A stretch of DNA of 64,000 nucleotides. Source: Pirellulaceae bacterium (GTDB lineage: Bacteria > Planctomycetota > Planctomycetia > Pirellulales > Pirellulaceae). A program made the position numbers and the translations under genes. This document shows, piece after piece, positions 1 to 8,049 of the stretch. Below the pieces are notes generated by a model, which made no database searches, had not been told where the DNA came from, and saw only the letters and a list, made by a program, of their open reading frames with translations. The stretch lies in contig JANQLU010000037.1 in assembly GCA_028280445.1 (NCBI GenBank), positions 1 through 64,000 of the forward strand, written 5' to 3'. Position 1 is the stretch's first letter, and every line of letters begins with the position of its first letter.

Positions 1-156
1 GCCGCAAGCAAAATTAGCGATTCAGATCGTCGGCAACGACTATCACGGTGACAACACTAGGACAGGAATTCGGATTTTCCGCCCGGACTCTCATTTTCAT
101 GTTGTGATTACAAATCAATCTGATCACGAAGTTCGCCTTTGGGAGGAATGGAACTC

Positions 157-576
157 ATGGACATAAGTAGAGCGACATCTCGAAAAATCGCTGGCCTGCT
201 CGGTCCTACCCTTTTCGTGGCGGTGATCGCCGAGTTTCCGCTCGTTCAGCCAGATCTCTATGACGAGCAAATCCCGCCATTAGTTTACCTGACCGGCGTG
301 CTTTTGTTTGTTGCGGGCTTGGCCATCGTGCGCGCACATAATCTATGGGTGCGCGACTGGCCTGTCCTCATCACGGTAGTTGGCTGGTCTTTCCTGCTCC
401 TCGGCTTCGTCCGGATGTTTGCCGCTGGGCAATACCGTCAAGCCTCAGCCGGAACAAGCTCAATAACCTTTATGGTGATCGAGGGCATCTTGTTGGTTAT
501 TGCATTGGTCATAACGTACTTTGGTTATCGCAGGGAGCCTCAGCAGTCAGGTGGCACTCACTCGGATGCGTATTAA
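157..576 (+). CDS. Small four-helix membrane protein, unknown function
   Basis: A protein of 139 residues made almost entirely of about four hydrophobic helices separated by short polar loops, ending in a polar tail. I do not recognise a named family. Start choice: a GGAGG at 142-146 sits 10 bases before the ATG at 157; the ATG at 148 and the TTG at 139 are too close to or inside that site. It stands alone on the + strand and converges with the next gene. The size and topology resemble the membrane protein at 14516-14956, but I see no clear sequence match. It could be an accessory inner-membrane protein; nothing supports a more specific role. Confidence 0.6.
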   Translation: MDISRATSRKIAGLLGPTLFVAVIAEFPLVQPDLYDEQIPPLVYLTGVLLFVAGLAIVRAHNLWVRDWPVLITVVGWSFLLLGFVRMFAAGQYRQASAGTSSITFMVIEGILLVIALVITYFGYRREPQQSGGTHSDAY

Positions 577-789
577 CAATCCATTGCATCCTCGTCGCGA
601 TGACCGGCCTTTCGCCAATGGATAAACTCTCCTGGAGATCGGGTGATTGCAACCCTCAGCCGCACAAGTTGGTGCTCAAGTATTTTCCAGGTCAAATCTC
701 TGGTCGTTTAGCACGCCATGTCCACCACTCCTACTTACTTCTTCGGCCTCGTTTTCTTACTTTCCACGCCATTCTGGCTAATACCGCAT

Positions 790-1326
790 TCATTTCGGTT
801 TGTTGCTCTTGAGAGTAATCCAATAGAAAGTGGATTTGCCCTTTTCTGGCGGGTTCGATGAACGGACAACAACTGAACCGCCCGGCGGGATTTTTACTTT
901 AATCGGTTTGCGTAATTTGAATTTGGAACCTGTTGAGTTGTCAATCAAAATCTCAATATCTTTTGACTCTTGAATCGGTTTCCAGATTAAATCGATTGAT
1001 TTCTGCTTGCTGTTCTCGACTGTTCGATCACGAATAGTTGTCTTTGTTAACGGTCGAATCGTCCATGGGTTGTTACGTAAGTTTTTGCGATTGAACAGGA
1101 AGAATGACTCGATTTCGTTCAGCCGGTATGCATCCTTAGCAGGGTGTGATAACCAATAATCGAATTGGTCAAAAAAGTCACTGCGTAAATATAGTAAATG
1201 ACATTTAATTTGAGATTCATTTGTTGATCGAGAATCTTGGCTGACGGTTGTCCTCGGAGATGCCAGAACAGCGAATACCACGATGGTGATGAACCCTAGA
1301 GTTCGTAAGTAAGTTCGAGCATTCAT
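790..1326 (-). CDS. Secreted hypothetical protein
   Basis: A 178-residue product with an N-terminal signal peptide: a short basic start, a hydrophobic run around residues 8-22, then a polar mature part. The mature part is rich in Lys, Arg and Ser and has no motif I recognise. The ATG at 1326 was preferred over the upstream ATG at 1437 because only the shorter form begins with a signal peptide; the ribosome site is weak in both cases. The gene converges with the small membrane protein to its left, with about 210 bases between them. Function unknown. Confidence 0.5.
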   Translation of the reverse strand: MNARTYLRTLGFITIVVFAVLASPRTTVSQDSRSTNESQIKCHLLYLRSDFFDQFDYWLSHPAKDAYRLNEIESFFLFNRKNLRNNPWTIRPLTKTTIRDRTVENSKQKSIDLIWKPIQESKDIEILIDNSTGSKFKLRKPIKVKIPPGGSVVVRSSNPPEKGKSTFYWITLKSNKPK

Positions 1327-2018
1327 GGGATTCTGCCAAGCTGTATAACGAAAGTAATTCACCGATCTACTAATAGATATATCCAATCGATATCCAGCAG
1401 GTAAAGGCCTATGTCGGTATAAGGCGCAAATATCCATCTTGCAACCTCGACTAGTGATGTGTCGCTTGCAAGTCTATCTTAGTCGATGTGTTGCATGCGT
1501 CTCATAAGCCGGTCGTTTTTTGCGACTCGGTGGCAAGCATTCAGCGTTGGAGAAGCCCAGCGAAAACACGGTCTCAAATACTCGCCTCAGAAACAAAAGG
1601 AACGTCAATCCATTCACTTGTCGGTTAGTGAGTTTTTGGATTCAATATTCGCCAACATTTTGCATCAAATCGAAATTGCACAGAGTGATTTGGAGGGAAA
1701 TGTGTAATTCGTAGAATAGTCTAATTCTTCGGAAGTGCCTGTATTTGCAAGGCAAACGCTTGATCGAATTCTAGATTCGGGACGCAGAGGTCGCTGGTTC
1801 AAATCCAGTCGCCTCGATTTTTCTTGCGTCTGCTTATCTCTAGAAACTGTTAATTGCAGACTACATGCAGAGTTGAGTGAGCGCTGTGTCAATTATAAAT
1901 AGCGCAGCAATCGCTGCGCACGTTCTGTAGTGGTCGCCTTCGGAAATCGTGTGAAAACAAGTCAGATCGGCTGGCGGATTGTCGCGAATTTTTCCACAGC
2001 TTGGCACGGGAATACTTA
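1327..2018. other. Non-coding stretch carrying a tRNA fragment
   Basis: I see no convincing gene in this stretch. Short open frames at 1486-1714 have no coding character, and the minus-strand frame at 1665-1892 is the kind of false ORF that appears when a tRNA 3' half is translated. The only recognisable item is the tRNA-Pro fragment at 1776-1817. Confidence 0.5.
1776..1817 (+). repeat. 3' half of a proline tRNA (CGG), left copy of a direct repeat
   Basis: Reads as a tRNA from the anticodon loop onward: loop TTCGGGA (1776-1782, anticodon CGG), 3' anticodon stem CGCAG, variable AGGTC, T arm GCTGG-TTCAAAT-CCAGT (1793-1809), acceptor strand CGCCTCG and discriminator A at 1817. The matching 5' anticodon stem (CTGCG) and everything upstream are missing, so it is a fragment and not a gene. 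Bases 1784-1820 recur with one mismatch at 7665-7701. A 3' tRNA end repeated in direct orientation is the usual footprint of a tyrosine-recombinase element integrated at a tRNA gene. Confidence 0.75.
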
Positions 2019-2687
2019 TCACCGGTTTGCAATTAATCCCCTTAGTAGCAATTCAGCGTGTCTCTGTGTGGTTTCCCTGAAATCCATTTTCATCATCGCA
2101 AATTCCGGTTGAGCAAGTACTGTTTTTACGACCGGTGCCGGGTGGCAGTGAGCCCACATGCCGGTTGCTGACATGACCAGTATGCCTAAGACCCAAAATG
2201 CCATTTCTTCCGTAAGGCGGGGAAGTGCCTTTGCCAATGCTGAAATCGCCGGTTCGGCAATCAAGACAAATTCCCGTTTGAAATCGGCAACCGTTTCTGG
2301 CCCAACGTTGTGTTCGAATACGGCTGCAACCTGTGCAAACAACGTACAAAAACGTTTGCGGCGAGCAATCGAATCAGCAAATGCTTGGGCGACAGCATCC
2401 ACATCGCCTGGCTTCTCGATTTGTTCAAGCCGTCTCTTGAGGGATTTTGCCCACGAACTTGTTTCTTTCAGCAACAGCTGAAGCAAAATTGCTTCTCGGC
2501 TTTCGAAGTACACGTAAAGATTGGGCTTTGAAAGACCGGCTTGCCTTGCGATCGCGTTAAGCCCTGTTCCTTCCAGACCGTTTTCATCAAGCAAAGTGCC
2601 AGCGGCCTCGAGGATCGCGTCGATTCTTTCGGCTTTTTGCTCCGGTTTCCGGGCTCGTTTCCAAGAATTCTTCTTTTTTTTTGCCAT
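2019..2687 (-). CDS. TetR family transcriptional regulator
   Basis: A 222-residue regulator. After a very basic head (four Lys at residues 3-6) comes a TetR DNA-binding domain: helix around residues 20-35, then the helix-turn-helix at about 41-60 containing GLSKPNLYVYFESRE, typical of the family. The rest is an all-helical ligand-binding and dimerisation domain. The ATG at 2687 was chosen; the frame runs back to a TTG at 2726, but that would add a hydrophobic extension inside the promoter. It diverges from the dehydrogenase/hydrolase cluster and the shared 166-base gap carries two near-identical palindromic boxes, so it is probably an autoregulated repressor of that cluster. The ligand is unknown. 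Confidence 0.88.
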   Translation of the reverse strand: MAKKKKNSWKRARKPEQKAERIDAILEAAGTLLDENGLEGTGLNAIARQAGLSKPNLYVYFESREAILLQLLLKETSSWAKSLKRRLEQIEKPGDVDAVAQAFADSIARRKRFCTLFAQVAAVFEHNVGPETVADFKREFVLIAEPAISALAKALPRLTEEMAFWVLGILVMSATGMWAHCHPAPVVKTVLAQPEFAMMKMDFRETTQRHAELLLRGLIANR

Positions 2688-2719
2688 CAAACTTTTTTCC
2701 AGAAATTTCAGCCAAGCCG

Positions 2720-2766
2720 TTGACAATATACCAGTGGTCGCTTAAAACAATACCACTGGTCGTTTA
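2720..2766 (+). promoter_or_regulatory. Twin TetR-type operator in the divergent promoter
   Basis: Two boxes, ATACCAGTGGTCG (2728-2740) and ATACCACTGGTCG (2750-2762), lie exactly 22 bp apart, two helical turns. Each has the ACCA-N-TGGT dyad (2730-2738 and 2752-2760). A TTGACA at 2720-2725 precedes the first box; 17 bp later is TAAAAC, a weak -10, pointing to the dehydrogenase cluster. The position between a TetR gene and its divergent operon supports an operator; binding is inferred. Confidence 0.6.
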
Positions 2767-2853
2767 ATAATTTACTGCCAGTAGTTAATGATAGTTGGTT
2801 GTCTGAGGCTTTTCAAGTCGATTGTCAGACCTTTTAATTCTCAGGAGCAAGAT

Positions 2854-3687
2854 ATGAGCAAGAAAACGATTCTCATTACTGGAGCGTCCAGCGGCATCGG
2901 CAAGGCTACTGCAAAGTACTTTCAGGAAAACGGCTGGAACATTGTGGCGACGATGCGGAGGCCGGAACAGGAAGAAGAATTGACCCAGCTGGACGATGTG
3001 CTGGTTACGCAATTGGACGTAACGGACGCTGATTCCATTCGTTCAGCCGTTGACACAGCTATCGAAAGGTTTGGTCAGATTGACGCGTTGCTCAACAACG
3101 CGGGTTATGGGGCTTATGGACCTTTGGAAGCATTCCCAATGGAAAACATCCAGCGTCAAGTCGACACCAACGTGACCGGATTGTTGGCTGTAACCAAAGC
3201 TGTTTTGCCTCATATGCGGGAAAGAAAATCAGGCGTCATTGCAAACGTTTCTTCGGTTGGTGGCAAGATCACGTTCCCGTTGGGCGCGCTGTATCACGGC
3301 ACTAAATGGGCGGTTGAAGGACTTTCCGAAGCACTTCACTACGAACTCGAACCACTAGGCATCAGGGTTAAAATCATTGAGCCAGGTGCGATCGCAACGG
3401 ACTTTGGCGGACGCTCATTTGACTTCAGAAACGATGAAACAATCAGCGAATATCAGCCAGTCGTTCAAGCGGTTATGAACACCATGGAGAGTGTAATGGG
3501 TGAAGGTGTTCCGCCGGTTGAATGTGCCAAGGTCATTTTTGGTGCAATCACAGAAGACTCGGACAAGATGCGATATCCGGCCGCAGGTGGTGCCGAAGAA
3601 TTTCTTGCCAGACGAGAAGGTGTTGACGACGCAACATTCTTCGCCGGTGTCAAGGAAATGACGGGCCTCACACACCAAAGTGTTTGA
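2854..3687 (+). CDS. Short-chain dehydrogenase/reductase (classical SDR)
   Basis: A 277-residue NAD(P)-dependent oxidoreductase with all classical SDR signatures: the cofactor loop TGASSGIG at residues 9-16, NNAG at 81-84, the catalytic Ser near 133 and the Tyr147/Lys151 pair in YHGTK. An Arg-Arg just after the second beta strand (residues 35-36) favours NADP(H). The start at 2854 has CAGGAG seven bases upstream; the open frame extends further but without a ribosome site. It is the first gene of the five-gene cluster, directly downstream of the TetR operator. The substrate cannot be told from sequence; the sub-type resembles oxidoreductases annotated as acting on small carbonyl or steroid-like compounds. 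Confidence 0.9.
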   Translation: MSKKTILITGASSGIGKATAKYFQENGWNIVATMRRPEQEEELTQLDDVLVTQLDVTDADSIRSAVDTAIERFGQIDALLNNAGYGAYGPLEAFPMENIQRQVDTNVTGLLAVTKAVLPHMRERKSGVIANVSSVGGKITFPLGALYHGTKWAVEGLSEALHYELEPLGIRVKIIEPGAIATDFGGRSFDFRNDETISEYQPVVQAVMNTMESVMGEGVPPVECAKVIFGAITEDSDKMRYPAAGGAEEFLARREGVDDATFFAGVKEMTGLTHQSV

Positions 3688-3762
3688 CGCGAATCCTTTC
3701 CACGTGGGCCGTCGCAATGCCGACGGCCTTCGTTTATCACAAAGTTCCGTCGGAGCAAAAAA

Positions 3763-4641
3763 ATGTTCGGGAAGATGATTTCCAATATGATGGTCAAGCC
3801 CTTTCAGTCGCCGTTGTTTGACGATCCAAAGGAGTACGGACTGACCTACGAGAATGTCGAGTTCGAAACCAAGGACGGCGTGGTCCTGAGAGGATGGTTG
3901 ATCAACAGCGGGACGGAAAAGGTTATCGTTCAAAGCCACTTCGGCGTTCAATGCAATCGAGCCGGATATTGCCCTAAGGGTAAAGGTCTGATCAAACCCT
4001 GGAAGAAAAACATCTCTTTCCTGCGACAAGCGAAATACCTTGCAGATCGTGGATACTCCGTATTGATGTACGATTTTCGAAGCCATGGTGAAAGTGACAT
4101 CGGAACCATTCCGTGGGTGAGTTGGGGACCGGAGGAAGCCAAAGACGTTGTTGCGGCTGTGGATTACATCGCCAACGGCCGGGAGGAGTTCAAGGGTTGC
4201 CGCATAGGTTTGCTGAGTATCTGCATGGGTGCAGGCGCATCCACCTATGCCTACGGACTGCCGGACGGTTTGGCTTCGTTTTCCAACGTCAAGGCGATGA
4301 TTGCTATTCAGCCGTTGCTCTACAAGTTCTTTGTCGATGCTTTTGGAATGCCCGCATTCCTGCAGCGATCCGGGAGCAAAGTAACAACCGAACGCCTTGG
4401 TTTTGACTTGAACGATAAGTCATTTATGCCAGATGTTGAAGGAATCACAGTTCCGACATTGGTCGTGCAGAACAAGAACGATCCATGGACCGATCTCGAC
4501 ATGGTGAACGAGTACTACGAGAGGCTGACGGTCGAAAAGGGAATGATGTGGCTGGACATCGAAAAGAACCGTTTTGCGGCATATGACTACGTTGGGCGTG
4601 AACCGGAAAAACTCATGAAATGGTTTGATTTGCACGTTTGA
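3763..4641 (+). CDS. Alpha/beta hydrolase with cysteine nucleophile (copy 1)
   Basis: A 292-residue alpha/beta-hydrolase-fold protein. The oxyanion-side strand ends in VQSHFG (56-61), a conserved RSHGES follows at 106-111, and the nucleophile elbow reads S-I-C-M-G with Cys154 where most relatives have Ser. The acid is probably Asp240 in NKNDPWTD. Where the family has a Gly-His pair near the C terminus, this protein has K-N-R, so the catalytic His is not in its usual place. Cysteine elbows are known in dienelactone hydrolases. It is followed by a paralogue of identical length. Its reaction is unknown and it may be catalytically altered. Confidence 0.8.
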   Translation: MFGKMISNMMVKPFQSPLFDDPKEYGLTYENVEFETKDGVVLRGWLINSGTEKVIVQSHFGVQCNRAGYCPKGKGLIKPWKKNISFLRQAKYLADRGYSVLMYDFRSHGESDIGTIPWVSWGPEEAKDVVAAVDYIANGREEFKGCRIGLLSICMGAGASTYAYGLPDGLASFSNVKAMIAIQPLLYKFFVDAFGMPAFLQRSGSKVTTERLGFDLNDKSFMPDVEGITVPTLVVQNKNDPWTDLDMVNEYYERLTVEKGMMWLDIEKNRFAAYDYVGREPEKLMKWFDLHV

Positions 4642-4791
4642 ACAAAAGCAAACACGTAGAAGACAACTTTCAACGGGAACAAGTTAGAAATCCAACGAAG
4701 CCATCGAACAACTCGGTCCCAACAAATGGGCGAAGACAACACCTGCCGAGCGGCTTCATTTACTGGAAGAGGTTCGCCAACGGAGAAGACA

Positions 4792-5670
4792 ATGATCTAC
4801 AGAATGCTTGCGAACTTGGCCACAAAAACCCGTGCGCCACTCTTCGATAACCCGGCAAATTGGGGTTTGGCCTATGAAGACGTCGAATTCAAAACGTCAG
4901 ATGCCGTGACCCTCCGTGGCTGGCTTGTAAATCCAGGCCAAGACAAGGTCGTGATTCAAAGCCATTTTGGCCTTTTTTGCTGCCGCTCCGGATATACGAA
5001 TGACGAGAAGCCCCGTCTGATGCGGGCGTGGCCAACCGACATCCCGTTCCTCAAGCATATCAAGTCGTTTGCCGAACAGGGCTACACCACACTGGCCTAT
5101 GATCTGCGCAACCACGGAGAAAGCGATACCGGCCCATCGCAATGGTCCTGTGACGGGCAGGCGGAATACCAAGACGTGCAAGCGGCAGTCAAATTCATCA
5201 CCTCGCACCCCGAATACAAAGACGCACCCATCGGTATGCTGGACATCTGCATGGGCTCCAGTGCGATGGCGCTGGCACATGGGGTCCCGGGCGGGCTTGA
5301 GCATGTCGATAACATCAAGGCTCATGTTGTGATCCAACCGCTTTATAGCGGCATGTGGCTCCGGCGAATGCGTATACCCGAATTTATGATTCGGGGCGCG
5401 GTCAGACACAGCGTCAAACGCGGTGGCGTGAACTTTGATATTGCGCCCATCGACCGTGTGAAGCTGATCAACAAGCCAACAATGCTTATCCAGAACAAGA
5501 ACGACCCGATCGCCGATATGGACTACATCAAGAAATACTACGACGAGCTGCAGGTTGAGAAAGAGATGGTTTGGACCGATGTCGGCAAAGGCCGCATCGA
5601 CGGTTACGCCGATCTAACCGAGCACCCTGAGAAAGTCATCGAATGGTTCGGATGTTATGTCCTTCCTTGA
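4792..5670 (+). CDS. Alpha/beta hydrolase with cysteine nucleophile (copy 2)
   Basis: A paralogue of the preceding gene, also 292 residues with the start chosen here (GGAGAAG a few bases before the ATG at 4792). The longer frame from 4726 would add 22 residues that have no counterpart in the first copy. Shared features are the VIQSHFG strand, RNHGES, the elbow D-I-C-M-G with a cysteine nucleophile, the acid in NKNDPIAD, and the loss of the C-terminal Gly-His, here K-G-R. The 150-base gap between the two genes has no gene. Tandem duplication followed by divergence is the simplest explanation; the two may form a heteromer. Confidence 0.8.
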   Translation: MIYRMLANLATKTRAPLFDNPANWGLAYEDVEFKTSDAVTLRGWLVNPGQDKVVIQSHFGLFCCRSGYTNDEKPRLMRAWPTDIPFLKHIKSFAEQGYTTLAYDLRNHGESDTGPSQWSCDGQAEYQDVQAAVKFITSHPEYKDAPIGMLDICMGSSAMALAHGVPGGLEHVDNIKAHVVIQPLYSGMWLRRMRIPEFMIRGAVRHSVKRGGVNFDIAPIDRVKLINKPTMLIQNKNDPIADMDYIKKYYDELQVEKEMVWTDVGKGRIDGYADLTEHPEKVIEWFGCYVLP

Positions 5671-5738
5671 GGGCGGTGTCAGAGGATCTGGTGGGTCAGA
5701 GCTTTACATATTGATCACAGAATATAGAAAACAGAAAC

Positions 5739-6581
5739 ATGGAAAACTTCACAGACAAAGTCGTCGTCATTCCAGGCGGCGCAACGGGAATAGGTTTTGG
5801 ATTCGCGAGAGCATTTGGTGCCGAAGGGGCAAAGATCGTGTTGGCGGGGCGACGTGAGAACAGACTGCAAGAGGCGATCGCCAACTTGGAAAAACTCGGT
5901 GTCGAGGCGACATACAAAGTGACTGACGTTTCTCAATCCGATCAGGTCGAGGCCTTGGCGGACTATGCGTGGGATTGGAAGGGACATGTTGACGTCATCA
6001 TCAACAATGCCGGGGTTATGGTTGACCATGCACCAGTGCTGGAGATGCCGATTGAAGATTTCGAGCGGATCTTTGCCGTGAATTTCTACTCGGTAGTTTG
6101 GGGCTCAAAAATATTTGGCAGACGTTTTCTCGAGCAGGGAACGCCAGCCGCAATCTACAACGTCGGATCGGAAAACTCACTCTTTCATGGCACGCCGCTC
6201 AACGGAGTTTATGTGGCTACCAAGCACAGTGTTTTCGCTATCACTCAATCTCTTTACGAAGAACTTCCTGACTTTATTGATGTCGGCCTGATTTGTCCTG
6301 GCTTTGTGGTTTCAGAACTGGGTCCTGAAGAAAACATGCAGCATGGCATGCCGACCGATGAGTTCATCGCCAAGGCTATGCCACAGCTCAAAGCGGGCGA
6401 ATTCTTCGTGGTCAGTCACGCCTACAACATGGTACCCATCACCGAACGGTTTGAGATGTTGAAGCGAGCCTACGAAAAATATGCACCGCGTTATGATGGC
6501 GATCAGCAATACGACGTGCGGACGGTGATTAAACCGGTGCTCGAAGAAAAATCCGGAGTGAAGCTGAGAGAATTGTGTTAG
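5739..6581 (+). CDS. Short-chain dehydrogenase/reductase
   Basis: A 280-residue SDR. The cofactor motif is PGGATGIG (residues 12-19), with NNAG at 89-92, Ser144, Tyr158 and Lys162 in YVATK. The loop after the second strand carries AGRRE, suggesting NADP(H). The C-terminal half is longer than in the first SDR of the cluster and ends in a basic tail. It starts about 70 bases after the second hydrolase and is followed ten bases later by a third SDR, so the genes are very likely co-transcribed. Substrate unknown; three SDRs with different C termini in one cluster suggest several reductive steps on related molecules. Confidence 0.88.
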   Translation: MENFTDKVVVIPGGATGIGFGFARAFGAEGAKIVLAGRRENRLQEAIANLEKLGVEATYKVTDVSQSDQVEALADYAWDWKGHVDVIINNAGVMVDHAPVLEMPIEDFERIFAVNFYSVVWGSKIFGRRFLEQGTPAAIYNVGSENSLFHGTPLNGVYVATKHSVFAITQSLYEELPDFIDVGLICPGFVVSELGPEENMQHGMPTDEFIAKAMPQLKAGEFFVVSHAYNMVPITERFEMLKRAYEKYAPRYDGDQQYDVRTVIKPVLEEKSGVKLRELC

Positions 6582-6591
6582 GGGCATGAAT

Positions 6592-7563
6592 ATGAACAAC
6601 GATAGCGTGCTACGCGTTGACGAAAATACTCTTTCAAAAGACTTGAGCGGGAACATCTATATCGTAACTGGGGCCAATTCCGGAGTCGGTTTGGAAACTA
6701 CTCGGCAACTCATCAAGCAAGGTGGTCATGTCGTCATGGCTTGTCGCCGAGTTGAAGCTGCCGAAGAAGAAGCATCGGCCTTCGCTGACTTACCGGGAAG
6801 CTACGACATCATCCGTTGTGACCTGGCCGATCTTCAGTCTGTTCGTGATTTCGTCGATGTGTTTCTCAATAAGTATGATCGGTTGGATGGATTGGCGTGT
6901 AACGCAGGTATGGTCAACATGAGCGGCCAGCCAAAATACACGAAGGATGGTTTTGAAACGACGATAGGCATTAGCTTCTTCGGCCACCTCCTGCTAACTG
7001 AGCTACTGCTTGATTTACTCAAACAGAGTGCACCGTCCAGAATGCTCATTTTGTCGTCGGTCATTCATGCTGGAAGTCCGAAAAACAGATACGACGTGCA
7101 TCTGGATGACCTGAACTTCAAATCGAGGAAATTCAGTAACTTCGCTGCCTATGGTGAAGCCAAAGTTGCCTGCGTTCTATACGCGATGGAACTTGCAAAA
7201 CGGCTGGAAGGCACGGGCGTCACGACCGCCTCTGTTCATCCGGGTTGGGCTCGATCGAATTTTGGAAGTGGTGGCGGATTCTTCATGAGGATGATCATGG
7301 GAATGATGAGGCCGATCATCAATAACTTGACATCGTGGACTAACAGCAACGAAGAGTCTGCTCAGACGTCGCTTCATTGCCTGCTCTCCGACGATGCGCC
7401 AAACCACTCAGGCGCGTATTTCAGCCAGCACAGTGTCTTGTATCGCGACAAAGAGTGCCGGAAAGGCGGCTGGCCCATGACGTCTCCAAATCCAAATGCC
7501 AGAGATATGGACAACGCAAAGACACTTGTAGACATTAGCCGCAAGTTAGTTGGAATGAACTAG
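6592..7563 (+). CDS. Short-chain dehydrogenase of the retinol-dehydrogenase-like type
   Basis: A 323-residue SDR with TGANSGVG at 26-33, CNAG in place of NNAG, a Ser in LSSV and Y-G-E-A-K as the catalytic pair. The long C terminus, with an HPGWARSNF stretch after the active site, is typical of retinol-dehydrogenase/WWOX-like SDRs. A GGGG lies one base before the ATG at 6586 and seven before that at 6592, so 6592 is preferred. It is the last gene before the right-hand tRNA fragment and ends the presumed operon. The ligand is not known; a lipophilic alcohol or ketone is plausible for this subfamily. Confidence 0.86.
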   Translation: MNNDSVLRVDENTLSKDLSGNIYIVTGANSGVGLETTRQLIKQGGHVVMACRRVEAAEEEASAFADLPGSYDIIRCDLADLQSVRDFVDVFLNKYDRLDGLACNAGMVNMSGQPKYTKDGFETTIGISFFGHLLLTELLLDLLKQSAPSRMLILSSVIHAGSPKNRYDVHLDDLNFKSRKFSNFAAYGEAKVACVLYAMELAKRLEGTGVTTASVHPGWARSNFGSGGGFFMRMIMGMMRPIINNLTSWTNSNEESAQTSLHCLLSDDAPNHSGAYFSQHSVLYRDKECRKGGWPMTSPNPNARDMDNAKTLVDISRKLVGMN

Positions 7564-8049
7564 GAATATCAGCATGACGGTTTGGCGAATGATGGTGGCA
7601 ACATAGTTCAGTATGGGTTCAAAATTTGATGGTCCCTGCTGCAGACACGAGCTTGAATATCATTGCAGAGGTCGCTGATTCAAATCCAGTCGCCTCGATT
7701 TGGTTTTTTCTTTTCCCACCATGCTCACCCTCAACTTGGCATCCTGGTGTGTCAAATCGGAGTTGAAAGATCGCCAAAACCGCCTCGGCGTTAAACACGC
7801 GTTTCACACTGATGTAGCTTGTGTGAAAATCTACTGATCTCCGATGCGATCATTCGCGTTTCTTGTCACCAACTGGTCTGATCAGGCTTTTGATTTGATC
7901 AAAGGCAAATCGAACGGTGGTTTCCGTCGTGCTATCTGCAATCCTTCAAGCACAATTTTGGCAATCCGCTGCAAGTTCGATGTTCCGCGAACGCCCACAA
8001 CACAAAATTCAGTGCAGTCGAAAACTCGAAGTTTCACGCCGAAGCACCG
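7564..8049. other. Non-coding stretch with the right tRNA fragment
   Basis: No gene is supported here. It contains the second tRNA-Pro fragment (7665-7701) and, at 8026-8044, one copy of an 18-base sequence TCGAAGTTTCACGCCGAA that also occurs at 24609 and 26186, always on the + strand outside good genes. Confidence 0.5.
7665..7701 (+). repeat. tRNA-Pro 3' fragment, right copy of the direct repeat
   Basis: Matches 1784-1820 over 37 bases with one change (G to A in the T stem, GCTGATTC for GCTGGTTC). It covers the 3' anticodon stem, variable loop, T arm and acceptor strand. The upstream sequence differs completely from the left copy, so the shared core starts at GCAGAGG. Confidence 0.75.

Larger units (their letters stand above)
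1784..7701. mobile_element. Putative integrated island bounded by tRNA-Pro 3' direct repeats
   Basis: A segment of about 5.9 kb lies between two 37-base direct repeats derived from the 3' end of a proline tRNA (36 of 37 identical). It holds a TetR gene and five co-directional enzyme genes, and no integrase. Neither flanking copy is a complete tRNA, so this may be one of several islands stacked at the same site, with the intact tRNA gene to the left of the window (in + orientation the intact gene should be upstream). Base composition is not strikingly different from the surroundings. Confidence 0.5.

Noticed and set aside
1760-1790. Possible amber-suppressor tRNA anticodon arm (TCGAA-TTCTAGA-TTCGG)
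   Set aside because: It folds by chance with a CUA loop, but the TTCGGGA that follows is the real tRNA-Pro anticodon loop, and the remainder would then have a 12-base variable loop and no D arm.
1665-1892. Minus-strand open frame across the tRNA-Pro fragment
   Set aside because: Its protein contains the LDLNQRPLRP-type text that arises from translating tRNA 3' ends. It is not a gene.
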